NCBI GenBank assembly: GCA_903813345.2
Contig: CAIIXF020000009.1
Coordinates: 20,547,759 to 20,611,758, forward strand
Reading direction: 5' to 3'
Length of the DNA stretch: 64,000 bases
Source: Owenia fusiformis
Taxonomy: Eukaryota > Annelida > Polychaeta > Sabellida > Oweniidae
This document shows positions 13,801 to 23,510 of this stretch, in pieces. Position numbers and translations under genes: made by a program. The notes below the pieces were generated by a model. That model did not search any database. It saw only the letters and a program-made list of their open reading frames with translations, and was not told the origin of the DNA. Each line of letters begins with the position of its first letter. Position 1 is the first letter of the stretch.

Positions 13801-14491
13801 ATCAAGCAACCAACGTTGTAGTGTACATCTCATGTTAATTGACAGTTTGAAACGGCAAATAACGTTTCAATGTACATGTCCGTAATATATATTAAGCAAA
13901 TCTTCTAGTAGAAATCACCATTATAGAAAACAATCATCGATATCCTGTCAATCATTCAGACAATAAATCAAGCAACTTATGTCATCGTACATGTACGTAT
14001 AACTGTGTAAAATGTAAACTACTTAGGACTTGCGAGTTCAGTTTGTTACGTGTTCATGTTAATTCAGTGGATATCTTGAGTTCTTGGTAAAAATGATAAA
14101 GTAGTCTACATTAGGGAGGCTATGTCTATTTAGTGCTCGAAAGATCAATCGGCTACTATATTTGGGAAAAATATGCAACTTGAAACTTGAACTTGAAAGT
14201 TGGTAACCCTGCTAGGAATGTTAGGTACCCAGTCACCCAGCCACCTGGTTTTTTACACAAACCACTTTTTTCTACGCATTTGGAAATATCATCCATAAAC
14301 ATATTTACATGTTATCATACAGATTTGACCTCAACTACGGGATAAATATGTATATGTCATCATATAAGATAAAACACTGCCCATGTACCTGCTTCCCCTG
14401 TATGGATCCAGTCAGGAAGTAAAAGACTTGTGATAGCAAATACGTCAGCCATGAAGAATAATCCTGACGAAACAAGTATAAATTTATCCAT
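10808..14491 (-). CDS. MOSMO: Modulator of Smoothened (MOSMO / ATTHOG), complete, 3 exons
   Basis: Minus-strand exons 14389-14491 (ATG), 11346-11558 and 10808-11007 (TAG), with GT-AG borders and matching phases, encode 171 residues; vertebrate MOSMO is about 167. Residues 1-34 hold the first membrane helix and LLPDWIHTGEA, matching the NPDWINTGES region of the vertebrate protein. Exon 2 has two cysteines in the lumenal loop (RYCAI, PEICIS), a hydrophobic helix and ERHVIKYARFMAFGA. Exon 3 has LAALVFPIGF, then GGRPYHLP, then a last helix VLFVLSII ending GKVC. This is a claudin-like four-helix membrane protein. In vertebrates it works with MEGF8 and MGRN1 to lower surface Smoothened and so damp Hedgehog signalling. 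The 2.8-kb first intron carries nested transposons. The gene is head-to-head with SLC25A17. Confidence 0.92.
12240..12271. repeat. Short perfect hairpin
   Basis: GTTTTCCACTTTA and TAAAGTGGAAAAC face each other with a short A/T-rich loop in MOSMO intron 1. It may be a fragment of a MITE; no other evidence. Confidence 0.5.
13351..14261. mobile_element. TIR transposon, about 0.9 kb, non-autonomous, with a nested MITE
   Basis: Left arm: TTTGCGTAAAAAAACGGGTG, ACCGGGTAACCAGGTAGCC, then (after the MITE) GGGTACCTAACGTTCC and CAGGGTTA. Right arm: the reverse complement GTAACCCTG, GGAATGTTAGGTACCC, CCACCTGG, TTTTTTACACAAA. The arms are about 65 bp. Flanks CACTTTTTCTAG on the left and CACTTTTTTCTAC on the right look like an imperfect target duplication. 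The interior contains AACC-rich low-complexity DNA (about 13690-13760) and a repeated block GATATCCTGTCAATCA (about 13770 and 13935). No transposase. A solo end of the same family lies at 42783-42830. Confidence 0.7.
13391..13585. mobile_element. MITE with TIR CAGGCCCGTAGCCAG, copy 1
   Basis: The 195-bp unit begins CAGGCCCGTAGCCAG and ends CTGGCTACGGGCCTG. It is flanked on both sides by TAGCCG (13385-13390 and 13586-13591), a probable 6-bp target duplication. It sits inside the left arm of the 13351-14261 element, so it inserted later. Related copies are at 20105-20317, 30125-30316 and 48447-48635. The C- and G-runs just inside the ends are typical of this family here. Confidence 0.85.
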
Positions 14492-14733
14492 AGTGAAACG
14501 CAGGATATACTTCAAACTAATACTATTATTTCTTTAGATATTTATGAACCGACATGCTAAAGTTGGTAACTTATTCACACAGACTTTCTACAGATTTTGC
14601 CATTTAAAGTTAGTATAATTTTGTCCAGATTTTGTTTACTTGTTCGCCATTTTGAAACGTCACGTGATCTCTTGACCTACTTTTGAGACATGATTTGTTT
14701 TGAAAAAGGAAAGAAGAAATTTCTGTCGACAAA
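14492..14733. promoter_or_regulatory. Bidirectional promoter between MOSMO and SLC25A17
   Basis: Only 242 bp separate the two divergent start codons. Within it, CGCCATTTTG at 14645-14654 resembles a YY1 site and GTCACGTGAT at 14659-14668 is an E-box of the USF/TFE3 (CLEAR-like) class. No TATA box is evident. The short head-to-head layout suggests a shared housekeeping promoter; the factor assignments are motif matches only. Confidence 0.65.
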
Positions 14734-17700
14734 ATGACAGATATAGATGAGAAATCATTGTTAGAAAATGTATTCAACTATACCAACTTGGTCCATGCGA
14801 TATCTGGTGCAGTTGTAAGTTCAAATTTATAGTATTTTATTCTAGATCTTATTAAGATTTCAGTTTGAAATGAAAGCCTGTTTTCAGTGTGGGCGATAAT
14901 AGGTGATTTTTACATAAAGTGACGTGTTATTTAGTGAAATTAAAAATCCCATGAAAAAACATTATATGTACGAATATATATAGTTTTGAAAATTGCGAAA
15001 ACGTTTGAAAATCCGTTTGTCTCGTATATAATGTTCAATTCTGTATTTTGCACATCTGTTTCATATTTTGTTATAAGTATACACAGTGTAACGACCCTCG
15101 ATAGCAAGTTGCTACTACAGTCCAGCTGTAGTGGCTTAAGCCTCTTTAGCTCAGTCGGTAGAGCATCAGACTTCGGATCCAAGGGTCCTAGGTTCGATTC
15201 CCATGCGGGGCATTGAATTTAGCACACTTTCTTTCAATTTCTTTATCTGGCTTGTTACACTATGCTCGTTATAGTCGTTAGTTAATTAGTTATTCCCATG
15301 GGGCGCCCTCGGGTCATTACATTGGTGTCAGATGTGGGATCAGAGCATTGGTTGTATCCTTTGCGCCCGTGTGTGTGTGGTAGTCACTGCTAGGAAAGCA
15401 GGGCTGACCACGAGGGCGTGGTCCTTTCAAAGGGGGAGATAGTGTAACGACCCTCGATAGCAAGTTGCTACTACAGTCCAGCTGTAGTGGCTTAAGCCTC
15501 TTTAGCTCAGTCGGTAGAGCATCAGACTTCGGATCCAAGGGTCCTAGGTTCGATTCCCATGCGGGGCATTGAATTTAGCACACTTTCTTTCAATTTCTTT
15601 ATCTGGCTTGTTACACTATGCTCGTTATAGTCGTTAGTTAATTAGTTATTCCCATGGGGCGCCCTCGGGTCATTACAACAGTATAACAGAGGCACAGACT
15701 CTTCAGTGGGAAATATGGGGTATATGGTCATGGGTGATTACCCAAGAGTTCGAAGATGACATACGCTTATAATTTAAACCTGTATTGAGATGACTTACAC
15801 CTCTGATTGGTCCAAATCGATAAAAAAAATGGCGGATTCAAAATTTTCTAATAACGCTTCGAATAATATTATGTTAATATCTGGTGTGTTAACGAATATC
15901 ATAGCTCGTTATTTCACATCAAGATAAAGAAAGATGTAAGGAGTATGCTTATATCAATTAAAGCATCACAACACTGCGTTATATTCAAAAACTAACTGTT
16001 GAAAATTTGCGCAAATGAAGGTGGTACACAAGAGATGTAATATGTCAGTCATCGCTAAAGCTCTGGCTTTCCCCCCTCTTTCCCCCCATTTGTATATGGT
16101 AGTACAATGGGTTTCTACGTACAGATAGCATTTCTAGTCTTGCACTGTTATTTTTCACTGAAGAGCTTTTGATCAGAGGAGACATTATACCTGTCATGTC
16201 TTATTCTTCTCTTGTACCTGTCATTTCTGTATTAGGAGCACTCATGGCAAACCCTGGTACCCGTCAGTTCAGTTTTAGCCTTTACTTCCTCTTCAGTACC
16301 CATAATTATCCCACCGAACGAAGTTCGAGAGGGATATAGGAAAGCCGTCCGTCCGTTCATCCGTCTGTCCGTCCGGACTAAAACGTTAAACCCACCTATG
16401 CCCAGTCACAAGCCTGAGGAACCTGCTTTTATATCTAATGTGGATTTTTATCTTACCAATCATGACTTAAATATTAATATGGGTATTTCCTATAATTAAT
16501 ATATACTGGATTTTAACTTACCAAATATGACTTCAATATTAATATGGGTTTAAACCTATAATGTATTAAATACTGGATATGACAAGTAAATAAAATCAAT
16601 TATAATCTACCTATATGATGTAGATATCCAAATGTTGGTCTGAATTTATCTTTGTGGAAAGATTGTATGCTTCAGTTGCTCTTTAACAAAACATGTGGGA
16701 CAGTGTATCTATATATTACAAGATGTCCGTCCGTCCGTCTGTTTGTCCGGGCGATAACTCAAATACCGTTTCACGGATTTGATTCAAATTTTATAGGCTT
16801 ATGCCTTATGGGTGTAGGACCTCTGCTCGAGAAGAAATTTTCAATATGGCCACTGAATTCAAAATGGCCGCCATTTTTCGTAAAAAATGTAATCTTTAAT
16901 AACTCAAATACTAGTTTGCGGATTTGGTTCAAATTTTATATGCTGATGCCTAGGGACACAGTAGATATGTTCGAGTAAAAATTTTCAAGATGGTGTCTAG
17001 ATTTCAAAATGGCGGCCATTTTTCGTAAAAAAACTTAATCTTTGATTACTCAAATACCAGTGAACGGATTTGGTTCAAATTGTATATGATGATGCCAAGG
17101 GACACAGTAGATCTGTTCGAGTTACGAGTTTTCAAGATGGCCGCTGAATTTCAAAATGGCAGCCATTTTTCGTAAAAAACGTAATCTCTGGTAACTCAAA
17201 TACCAGTGAACGGATTTGGCTCAAATTTTAATGCCTAGGGACACAATAAATCTGTTCAAGAAAGAATTTTCAAGATGGCGGCTTGATATTCAAAATGGCG
17301 GCCATTTTTCGTAAAAAAAAGGTAATCTTTGATAACTCAAATACCAGTGAACGGATTTGGCTCAAATTTTATATGATGATGCCTAGGGACAAAGGAGATC
17401 TGTTCGAGAAAGAATTTTCAAGATGGCGGCTGAATTTCAAAATGGACGCCATGTTTCGTAAAAAACGTAATCTTTGATAACTCAAATACCAGTGAACAGA
17501 TTTAGCTCATTTTTTATATGATGATTCCTAGGGACACAGTAGATCTGTTCGAGAATATTTTTTCAAGATGGCGGCTGAATTTCAAAATGGTAGCCATTTT
17601 TCATAAGAAAAAACGTAATCTTTGATAAGTCAAATACCAGTGAACAGATTTGGTTCAAATTTTATATGCTGATGCCTAGAAACACAGTAGCTCTGTTCGA

Positions 17701-20700
17701 GAAAAAAATTTTAAGATGGCGGCTGATCTTCAGAATGGCTGCCATTTTTCATTTTCGTAATCTTTGGTAACTCAACTGCCGTTCGGTGGGATTTGCTACT
17801 CCGTGGAGTTGCTGTTTTTCTAGTCTCAATTGTAAGGTTGTCAACTCCCTTTCTGTTGCTCATCACCTTTCTAGTAAGATACCAAATGTTGGTTCTTCAC
17901 AAGCCAATTGAAATTTTAGATTTGACCAGACTATTGTTTTTAATCTAAGTGTGGAAACTTAGTCCTATATTATAGTTAGGGCCAATAAAGAAAATAAATA
18001 AAAACGTAACATTAAATCAGAGACATATAAAACATAAAACATGTTTATATGTCTCTGATTAAATGTCATACTATTGGCCATACACAAACATGTAATCCTG
18101 CATATTCAAACCAATTGTTTTAATGTTTCAGGGAAGTGGGTTTGCATTGACAGTATTTTATCCTCTGGATACAGTCAGAACAAGATTACAAGGTACAGTA
18201 CAAATATATGATTTTCTTATATCAATGAACTTTATCCAACCAGAGAGTGACTTAATTTATAGCTATAACTAGATTTTCACGACCACATATTCCAGATTAT
18301 TACGTCATCTAAGTCTGAACCCTGACCACAAAGGCTAGTTATAGTAGATGACACTCTCTTTTGAGAAGCAAAGTCAAACCAATTCAAAAAGTGTGAGTCT
18401 CAGATGTCAGCATTCCTTATGTATTTATCATTCTTCATAAAATGTTGTGTTCCCTTACTCTGTTACTACAATTTTCTTTATTAACCAAGCTCATATGTCT
18501 GATACATGTACAGTAAAACCTGTGTAAGTGATCACCTTTCTCTAATGAACACCTGTGACTAGTGAATACCTCTTCTCAACACAAACTACATTGAGTTCTG
18601 TATAAATTTGCCTCTCTCTAGTGAACACATGTCTCTAGTGGACATCCTTCCTCTGCACATACCCTACTGACTTCTGTATAAATTACACTCTCTATAATGA
18701 ACACCTACCTAGAGGGAACACATTTTTGTGGCTCCATGGGTGTTCACTGTTCACAGATTTTACTGTGTAACATATTTTGTTTTGTTTCAGTTGATGATCA
18801 TAGAAAACCAAAACATTTACATGAAATCCTGAGAGAAATATTCACAGAGGAAGGTCTGTAAGTAGACTAGCCTTTAATTTATACATGTTATATCAAATCA
18901 TTATTAGTCACAAGATCTCTCAAAGAGTATACTATAGCTAAGAATTAGATCGATCAGTAAAAGTAACGTTTTGATTATTTGTTATATTCAATAAGGATTT
19001 ATAAAAATTTAAGCCCAAATGACAGTATTTTGCATAGGCTAAGGTCGATAGAAATCATTTTTAAATAAAGGCAGTAACATGGGTAATCGATCTGTGTATA
19101 TTTATATAAAAGAAAAATGATAATACTGGATTCTGATGGTGTTGCCATCTTTATATTGGCCCAGAACCTAGTATTTTTTGTTCCTACCATGTTAACACAA
19201 TTCCAAACTGGTGAGCTTTTTGTTGGTAATGTCCTTTTCATATTCCTTGACTCATTCTGAATTACGAATGATGGGGTTTTAATTGACATTTTGTGATCAG
19301 AATTCAAGTGTTTTGTTTATGGATACTGTTGTCATGTATTTTGTCTTGGTATGATGTCATATAAAAATTGTATTAGACATGATGGAGAGAAGAAATGGCG
19401 GGCACAAAATTATTGTTTCTTTTATGCAAACTATGGGTCAGATTTTTACCAGGTATGACTAGATCATGAGCATATCCTTATTTGTGTGAAGATTTGGTGA
19501 AAATCGTACTAAAAATTGATGCCTATAAGCGCCCCCGTTTTTTCCAAAATAGGGGGCTTTTAACCGCTATCTAAATCATGTCAGTAAGATCTTAGACTTG
19601 GCATGTGCTTAGAATGAATGTTGATCTAGTCAAATCGAATACTTCCGTGAAAAATAAATCAATAAAGTACGAACAAGGCTACAGAACATAATCCATTAAA
19701 ATGAAAAAGCACAGCAATGTGGCCTAATTGTGATGTCATTACAAGATAGGATCCATCTGGTGATCGCAAATCATCAATTGTACCAGATTGTGATTGGCCA
19801 CAAATTCAAATAATATATAATACTGTTTCTACTTTTCTACAATCTTGTTTTTCAGATTATCTCTATACAGAGGTTTATATCCTGTGGTGGCCTCATTATG
19901 CTGCTCAAACTTTGTATATTTCTACACATTCAATGGCCTGAAAGTGGTCAATATGGCAAACACAGGCACATCTGGCCCAGCCAAGGACCTTTTGATGGCA
20001 TTTATTGCAGGTGACCACATATAGACTATTTATCTTCTCCAAATATATACCAAGATAAAATAGTTAGTAGAATAGACAACCTTTATATTATACCAACATG
20101 TTCCATGCCCGTAGCCAGGATTTGCCAAGGGGGTTCAGTTTTCAAAAATTTCCAGGGGGGTTCACATTTGACAAGTTTGGCCCAAATATGGCTAAAATCA
20201 CTTGAGAAGTGCTCAAAATGGTGAAAAACTGTATGATTTTGAAAGAATTTTAGGTCAGGGGGGTGGGGGGGGGGGCGTCCTATGAACCCCCCCCCCCCCC
20301 CCCCTGCTACGGGCCTGTGTTGATAACTCTTTAATATTTGTTTTTTGTTTAGCCCAAGTAAAGATTCTATTGAGTTTATATTTTATCTTACCATATATGG
20401 TCTCTACTTTTAAATAACTGTGTATACTGTTTAATGTGACCACTTTAAGACAGTTCAAGACAGTCAACATTGACAGGTCTTACTGTACATTCAATACCTC
20501 AAAGACATTCAGTATGTACGTTGTTTTATGTTAACCTAGGATGCATAAATGTGTTGGTGACAACACCTCTCTGGGTTGTAAACACAAGGATAAAACTACA
20601 GGGTGTCCAGTTCAAGACAGAAACTCACCAGGAGAAAAAGGTTCCAAAATATACAGGTCTTATAGGTGAGAAAAATAGTTTTTATTATCATGTTGTTTAA

Positions 20701-23510
20701 ATTTTTGGGGTAAAACCATTCAGATTTGTATTATCGGTTATTTGAAAACAAGACATGGCTCCAATTAAACTAAGCAGACACAGTTAATTTAATTCCCCAC
20801 TTCATTTGGTGCATTAATCACTGATCATGATGCCACTTTTAGGCTGACTAAATGCACTTAACTCTCGTGGCAAGTTTTAACCGATTGTTGTGTTCTACAT
20901 GTTATAGATGGTTTGATGAGGATCTGGCGGGAAGAAGGTATCAGGTCCCTTTGGAGTGGCACTTTACCTTCCCTAGTATTAGTATCAAACCCTTCTGTGC
21001 AGTTCATGGTGTATGAGTCACTCAAGAGATATTTACAACGAATGTCTGGAGTAGAGGTATCTATCTATACTACTGTATATCGTATGGTGTAAACCTTGGT
21101 GTTAAAAAATGGATGTGATATTTTTATTATTATTTTTTTATTTCTTGTTTAACTATTATTTTTTAATTTCTTATGTCAAAATTGTAAAAAAGGTTTCAGT
21201 GATAAGTAAACTTCATTAGACTTAGTTGTCAGACATTTCAATGGAGCTTTATTTTCTCTTTGTTGATTCATGGTACATGGTTAGTTGTTACCTGACTGGG
21301 TATATTGTTGTTCTCTCTGTAAACAAATCCTTCTTGCTTTGTTCGTTGTATGAAGAATAACCCTGAATTACTCAGATGCGAGTAGGTAGTTACCATTTTC
21401 GCCACCAGGTGGCTGATTTGGGGGAAATAACATGGCAGGGTATTACAAAATTCCCTTAAACTTGAATATGGATCAGTTTTAGTGGTTCACTTTTCATATT
21501 ACCCTTATGTATGTGATAGTTATACAAATTAAAAGAAAAGATATTTCACTTTTTGTAGTTTTACAATATGAGGTTTATGGGAAATCTCCCCGACCTAGAA
21601 GTCACATTTTCAAAGAAAATTAAATTTTCAAAGTTGATAAACTCTTTTTAAAACCACATTTTTAGACGTAATTTTATATGTAGATTCCAAATATGACACC
21701 AGTTTGACTGAATTGTGAATTTTTAATGATGTAAATCAAGATTATTTCTACTGGCATCTAGGATATTGTCCTTTTATTACAACTTGAGCACCCTTTATAT
21801 CAGTTTTATGTTATGGAAGAATTTAGATGTATAATATTTTAAAATGCATTTCCAGGAGTTGAGTGGGCTGACTTACTTCCTATTAGGTGCCATAGCAAAG
21901 ATGTGTGCAACATTCCTCACATATCCCATGCAAGTCATACAGTCAAGACTAAGGGTAAGTATGTGCAAAGCAAAGATGTGTGCAACATTCCTCACATATC
22001 CCATGCAAGTCATACAGTCAAGACTAAGGGTAAGTATGTGCAAAGCAAAGATGTGTGCAACATTCCTCACATATCCCATGCAAGTCATACAGTCAAGACT
22101 AAGGGTAAGTATGTACAAAGCAAAGATGTGTGCAACATTCCTCACATATCCCATGCAAGTCATACAGTCACGACTAAGGGTAAGTAGGTACAAAGCAAAG
22201 ATGTGTGCAACATTCCTCACATATCCCATGCAAGTCATACAGTCACGACTAAGGGTAAGTATGTACAAAGCAAAGATGTGTGCAACATTCCTCACATATC
22301 CCATGCAAGTCATACAGTCAAGACTAAGGGTAAGTAGGTACAAAGCAAAGATGTGTGCAACATTCCTCACATATCCCATGCAAGTCATACAGTCAAGACT
22401 AAGGGTAAGTATGTACAAAGCAAAGATGTGTGCAACATTCCTCACATATCCCATGCAAGTCATACAGTCACGACTAAGGGTAAGTATGTACAAAGCAAAG
22501 ATGTGTGCAACATTCCTCACATATCCCATGCAAGTCATACAGTCAAGACTAAGGGTAAGTATCTATAATAAGTCATGCACTCAAGATTCTGGGTTAGTTT
22601 TACAATCAATACTTCAACATTTGTAAGTCACTCATGTTAGGTGTTCCCAAGTTGACAGGCCTGAATACTGGACACAACGTAAGTCATAAAGTACATGAAT
22701 ATATGAAGTAACAATACAACATCCTTACATCTGATTCATTTTCCTTATCAAGTTAGAATTTTTCTTTTTATTTACTCAATGTTTTGTTGAAAGGTCTGTA
22801 CCTATCATTCAGTCATATGCTAACTACATTGTTGTACCTTTCTGGTTCCAGGCTGGTTACCATAAGAAAGAGTTGGCTGATTTGAACTTCATACAACAAT
22901 TGAGGAACATGATAAGGTGAGTTGCATATCATGACCATAGCTAAAGGATGCTCTGCAAGCTTGTGTGTGCCCATCCCCATAATTACAAAACCTTGTCTTG
23001 TAAAATATGTTTTGTAAAAAGGTGGATAACTTTTGATCATTTTGTTCATAACTTTTTTGCATTGGATTGATCAGAATTGGCATTTTTATAAAATTTCAAG
23101 GTCAAATGAAAAATTATTGTCCCTCTTTCTGATGAAACTGTGCTGAGGGTCTATATAACCTGCATATGTCATCTGATTCGCACTTTTGTGCTTACAATAC
23201 ATAAATATAGCTTTATCTCATTTTGTGAATTTCAGTCTTTCAACAATGATCCGAAAAAATGTGTGGTCATCTAAACATCTTCAAAATAGAAACTTTGTAT
23301 TCCTTGTACAATAATGAAGAGAAAATTTGTATTGTTCAAGATATTATTTTGTTTGTTTGTTCCAGGAATAATGGTGTACTCATGCTTTATAAAGGACTAG
23401 AAGCTAAGCTATACCAGACTGTTCTCACCGCTGCCCTCATGTTCCTTACCTACGAAAAAATTTCACATTTCATTTTCCGGCTCATGGGCATTGAGTTGAA
23501 AGCAACTTAA
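14734..23510 (+). CDS. SLC25A17: Peroxisomal solute carrier SLC25A17 (PMP34), complete, 9 exons
   Basis: Exons 14734-14814, 18132-18192, 18791-18857, 19856-20010, 20540-20665, 20908-21056, 21856-21954, 22852-22916 and 23366-23510 encode 315 residues when the first exon-7 donor is used; human PMP34 is 307. Phases match at every junction. Mitochondrial-carrier signatures appear in each third: [27 protein letters not shown] and [15 protein letters not shown]34-specific stretches are the [17 protein letters not shown] region, WRxEGxxSLWSGTxPS and [20 protein letters not shown]. The family carries CoA, FAD, NAD and related nucleotides across the peroxisomal membrane. Intron 1 (3.3 kb) holds a TRIM and a YY1-motif repeat. 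Exon 7 is followed by eight further copies of its end and donor (separate entry). AATAAA at 24132-24137 is a possible poly(A) signal. Confidence 0.95.
15140..15212 (+). ncRNA. tRNA-like pol III unit within the 5' LTR
   Basis: The 73-nt segment starts GCCTCTTTAGCTCAGTCGG and ends GCGGGGCA. It has a consensus A box (TAGCTCAGTCGG, 15147-15158) and B box (GGTTCGATTCC, 15191-15201) at normal spacing. The loop CTTCGGA would place anticodon TCG (Arg). The anticodon stem, T stem and acceptor stem have mismatches, so it is a tRNA-derived promoter or relic rather than a standard tRNA gene. Confidence 0.75.
15496..15568 (+). ncRNA. tRNA-like pol III unit within the 3' LTR
   Basis: Identical to 15140-15212 at a 356-bp offset, with the A box at 15503-15514 and the B box at 15547-15557. 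It is part of the 3' LTR of the TRIM and carries the same stem mismatches. Confidence 0.75.
16308..17792. mobile_element. TIR-bounded block of about seven 145-bp monomers with YY1-like motifs
   Basis: The block starts ATCCCACCGAACG and ends CGTTCGGTGGGAT, a perfect 13-bp inverted repeat. After a CCGTCCGTC-rich lead, about seven monomers run from about 16750 to 17770. Each has ACTCAAATACC...GGATTTGG, a GATGCCTAGGGACACAGTAGA segment, AAGATGGCGGCTGA and AAAATGGCGGCCATTTTTCG. The last two match the YY1 consensus, the second as an inverted pair. No intact protein is seen. A degraded end of the family (GGGATTTGCTACTCCATAGA) is at about 31231-31276. Confidence 0.8.
18009..18067. repeat. Perfect hairpin, about 22-bp arms
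   Basis: CATTAAATCAGAGACATATAA and TTATATGTCTCTGATTTAATG face each other around a short loop, just upstream of SLC25A17 exon 2. It may be a palindromic MITE remnant. The complementarity is direct; function is unknown. Confidence 0.7.
18509..18766. mobile_element. TIR element with ends TACAGTAAAACCTG, copy 1
   Basis: It begins TACAGTAAAACCTGTG and ends CACAGATTTTACTGT. The interior is a degenerate repetition of TCTAGTGAACACCT. Related elements are at 32200-32948 and 48988-49091. Non-coding; in SLC25A17 intron 2. Confidence 0.65.
20105..20317. mobile_element. MITE with TIR CAGGCCCGTAGCCAG, copy 2
   Basis: ATGCCCGTAGCCAGG on the left and CTGCTACGGGCCTG on the right, with G-runs and C-runs inside. 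The inner TTCAAAATCATAC-like block (reverse complement) is shared with the copies at 13391 and 30125. The left end has lost its CAGG. In SLC25A17 intron 4. Confidence 0.75.
21856..22554 (+). repeat. SLC25A17: Nine-copy 75-bp tandem repeat of exon 7 end plus its 5' splice site
   Basis: Exon 7 begins at 21856. From 21895 a 75-bp unit repeats nine times (starts 21895, 21970, 22045, 22120, 22195, 22270, 22345, 22420, 22495). Each unit has 60 bp of coding sequence ([20 protein letters not shown]) and 15 bp of intron beginning GTAAGT, so there are donors at 21955, 22030, 22105, 22180, 22255, 22330, 22405, 22480 and 22555. Because 75 is a multiple of three and the intron piece lacks stops (read VSMYK, VSMCK or VSRYK), the frame stays open through all copies. 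Copies differ only at a few bases (AAGACT/CGACT, ATGTAC/AGGTAC). Use of the first donor gives the usual protein length; later donors would add 25 residues each. Confidence 0.95.

Larger units (their letters stand above)
15087..15677 (+). mobile_element. TRIM: miniature LTR retrotransposon with tRNA-like sequence in its LTRs
   Basis: Two 235-bp direct repeats (15087-15321 and 15443-15677) appear identical. Each begins TGTAACGACC and ends GGGTCATTACA, so they are bounded TG...CA with TGTAA/TTACA inverted ends. ACAG flanks the whole unit (15083-15086, 15678-15681), a 4-bp target duplication. After the 5' LTR, TGGTGTCAGATGTGGGAT (15323-15340) matches a primer-binding site for the 3' end of a tRNA-Leu with one mismatch (from recalled tRNA sequence). 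A purine tract AAAGGGGGAGATAG (15429-15442) precedes the 3' LTR. The internal region is only 121 bp and non-coding, so movement would need another element's proteins. Identical LTRs imply recent insertion. It sits in SLC25A17 intron 1. Confidence 0.9.

Noticed and set aside
14940-15538. Antisense frames starting [14 protein letters not shown] on the minus strand
   Set aside because: The same peptide appears twice because it is the reverse strand of the tRNA-like LTR segment.
15140-15568. Two functional tRNA-Arg genes
   Set aside because: Both lie at the same place inside identical LTRs and have mismatches in the anticodon, T and acceptor stems. They are described as tRNA-like units instead.
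16652-17477. Frames with repeated [10 protein letters not shown] / [13 protein letters not shown] in the 145-bp monomers
   Set aside because: Repeat-derived; frames break between monomers and the DNA motif rather than a peptide is conserved.
21873-22538. 221-codon minus-strand frame opposite SLC25A17 exon 7
   Set aside because: It is the shadow of the 75-bp repeat; the plus strand has the conserved carrier motifs and splice sites.
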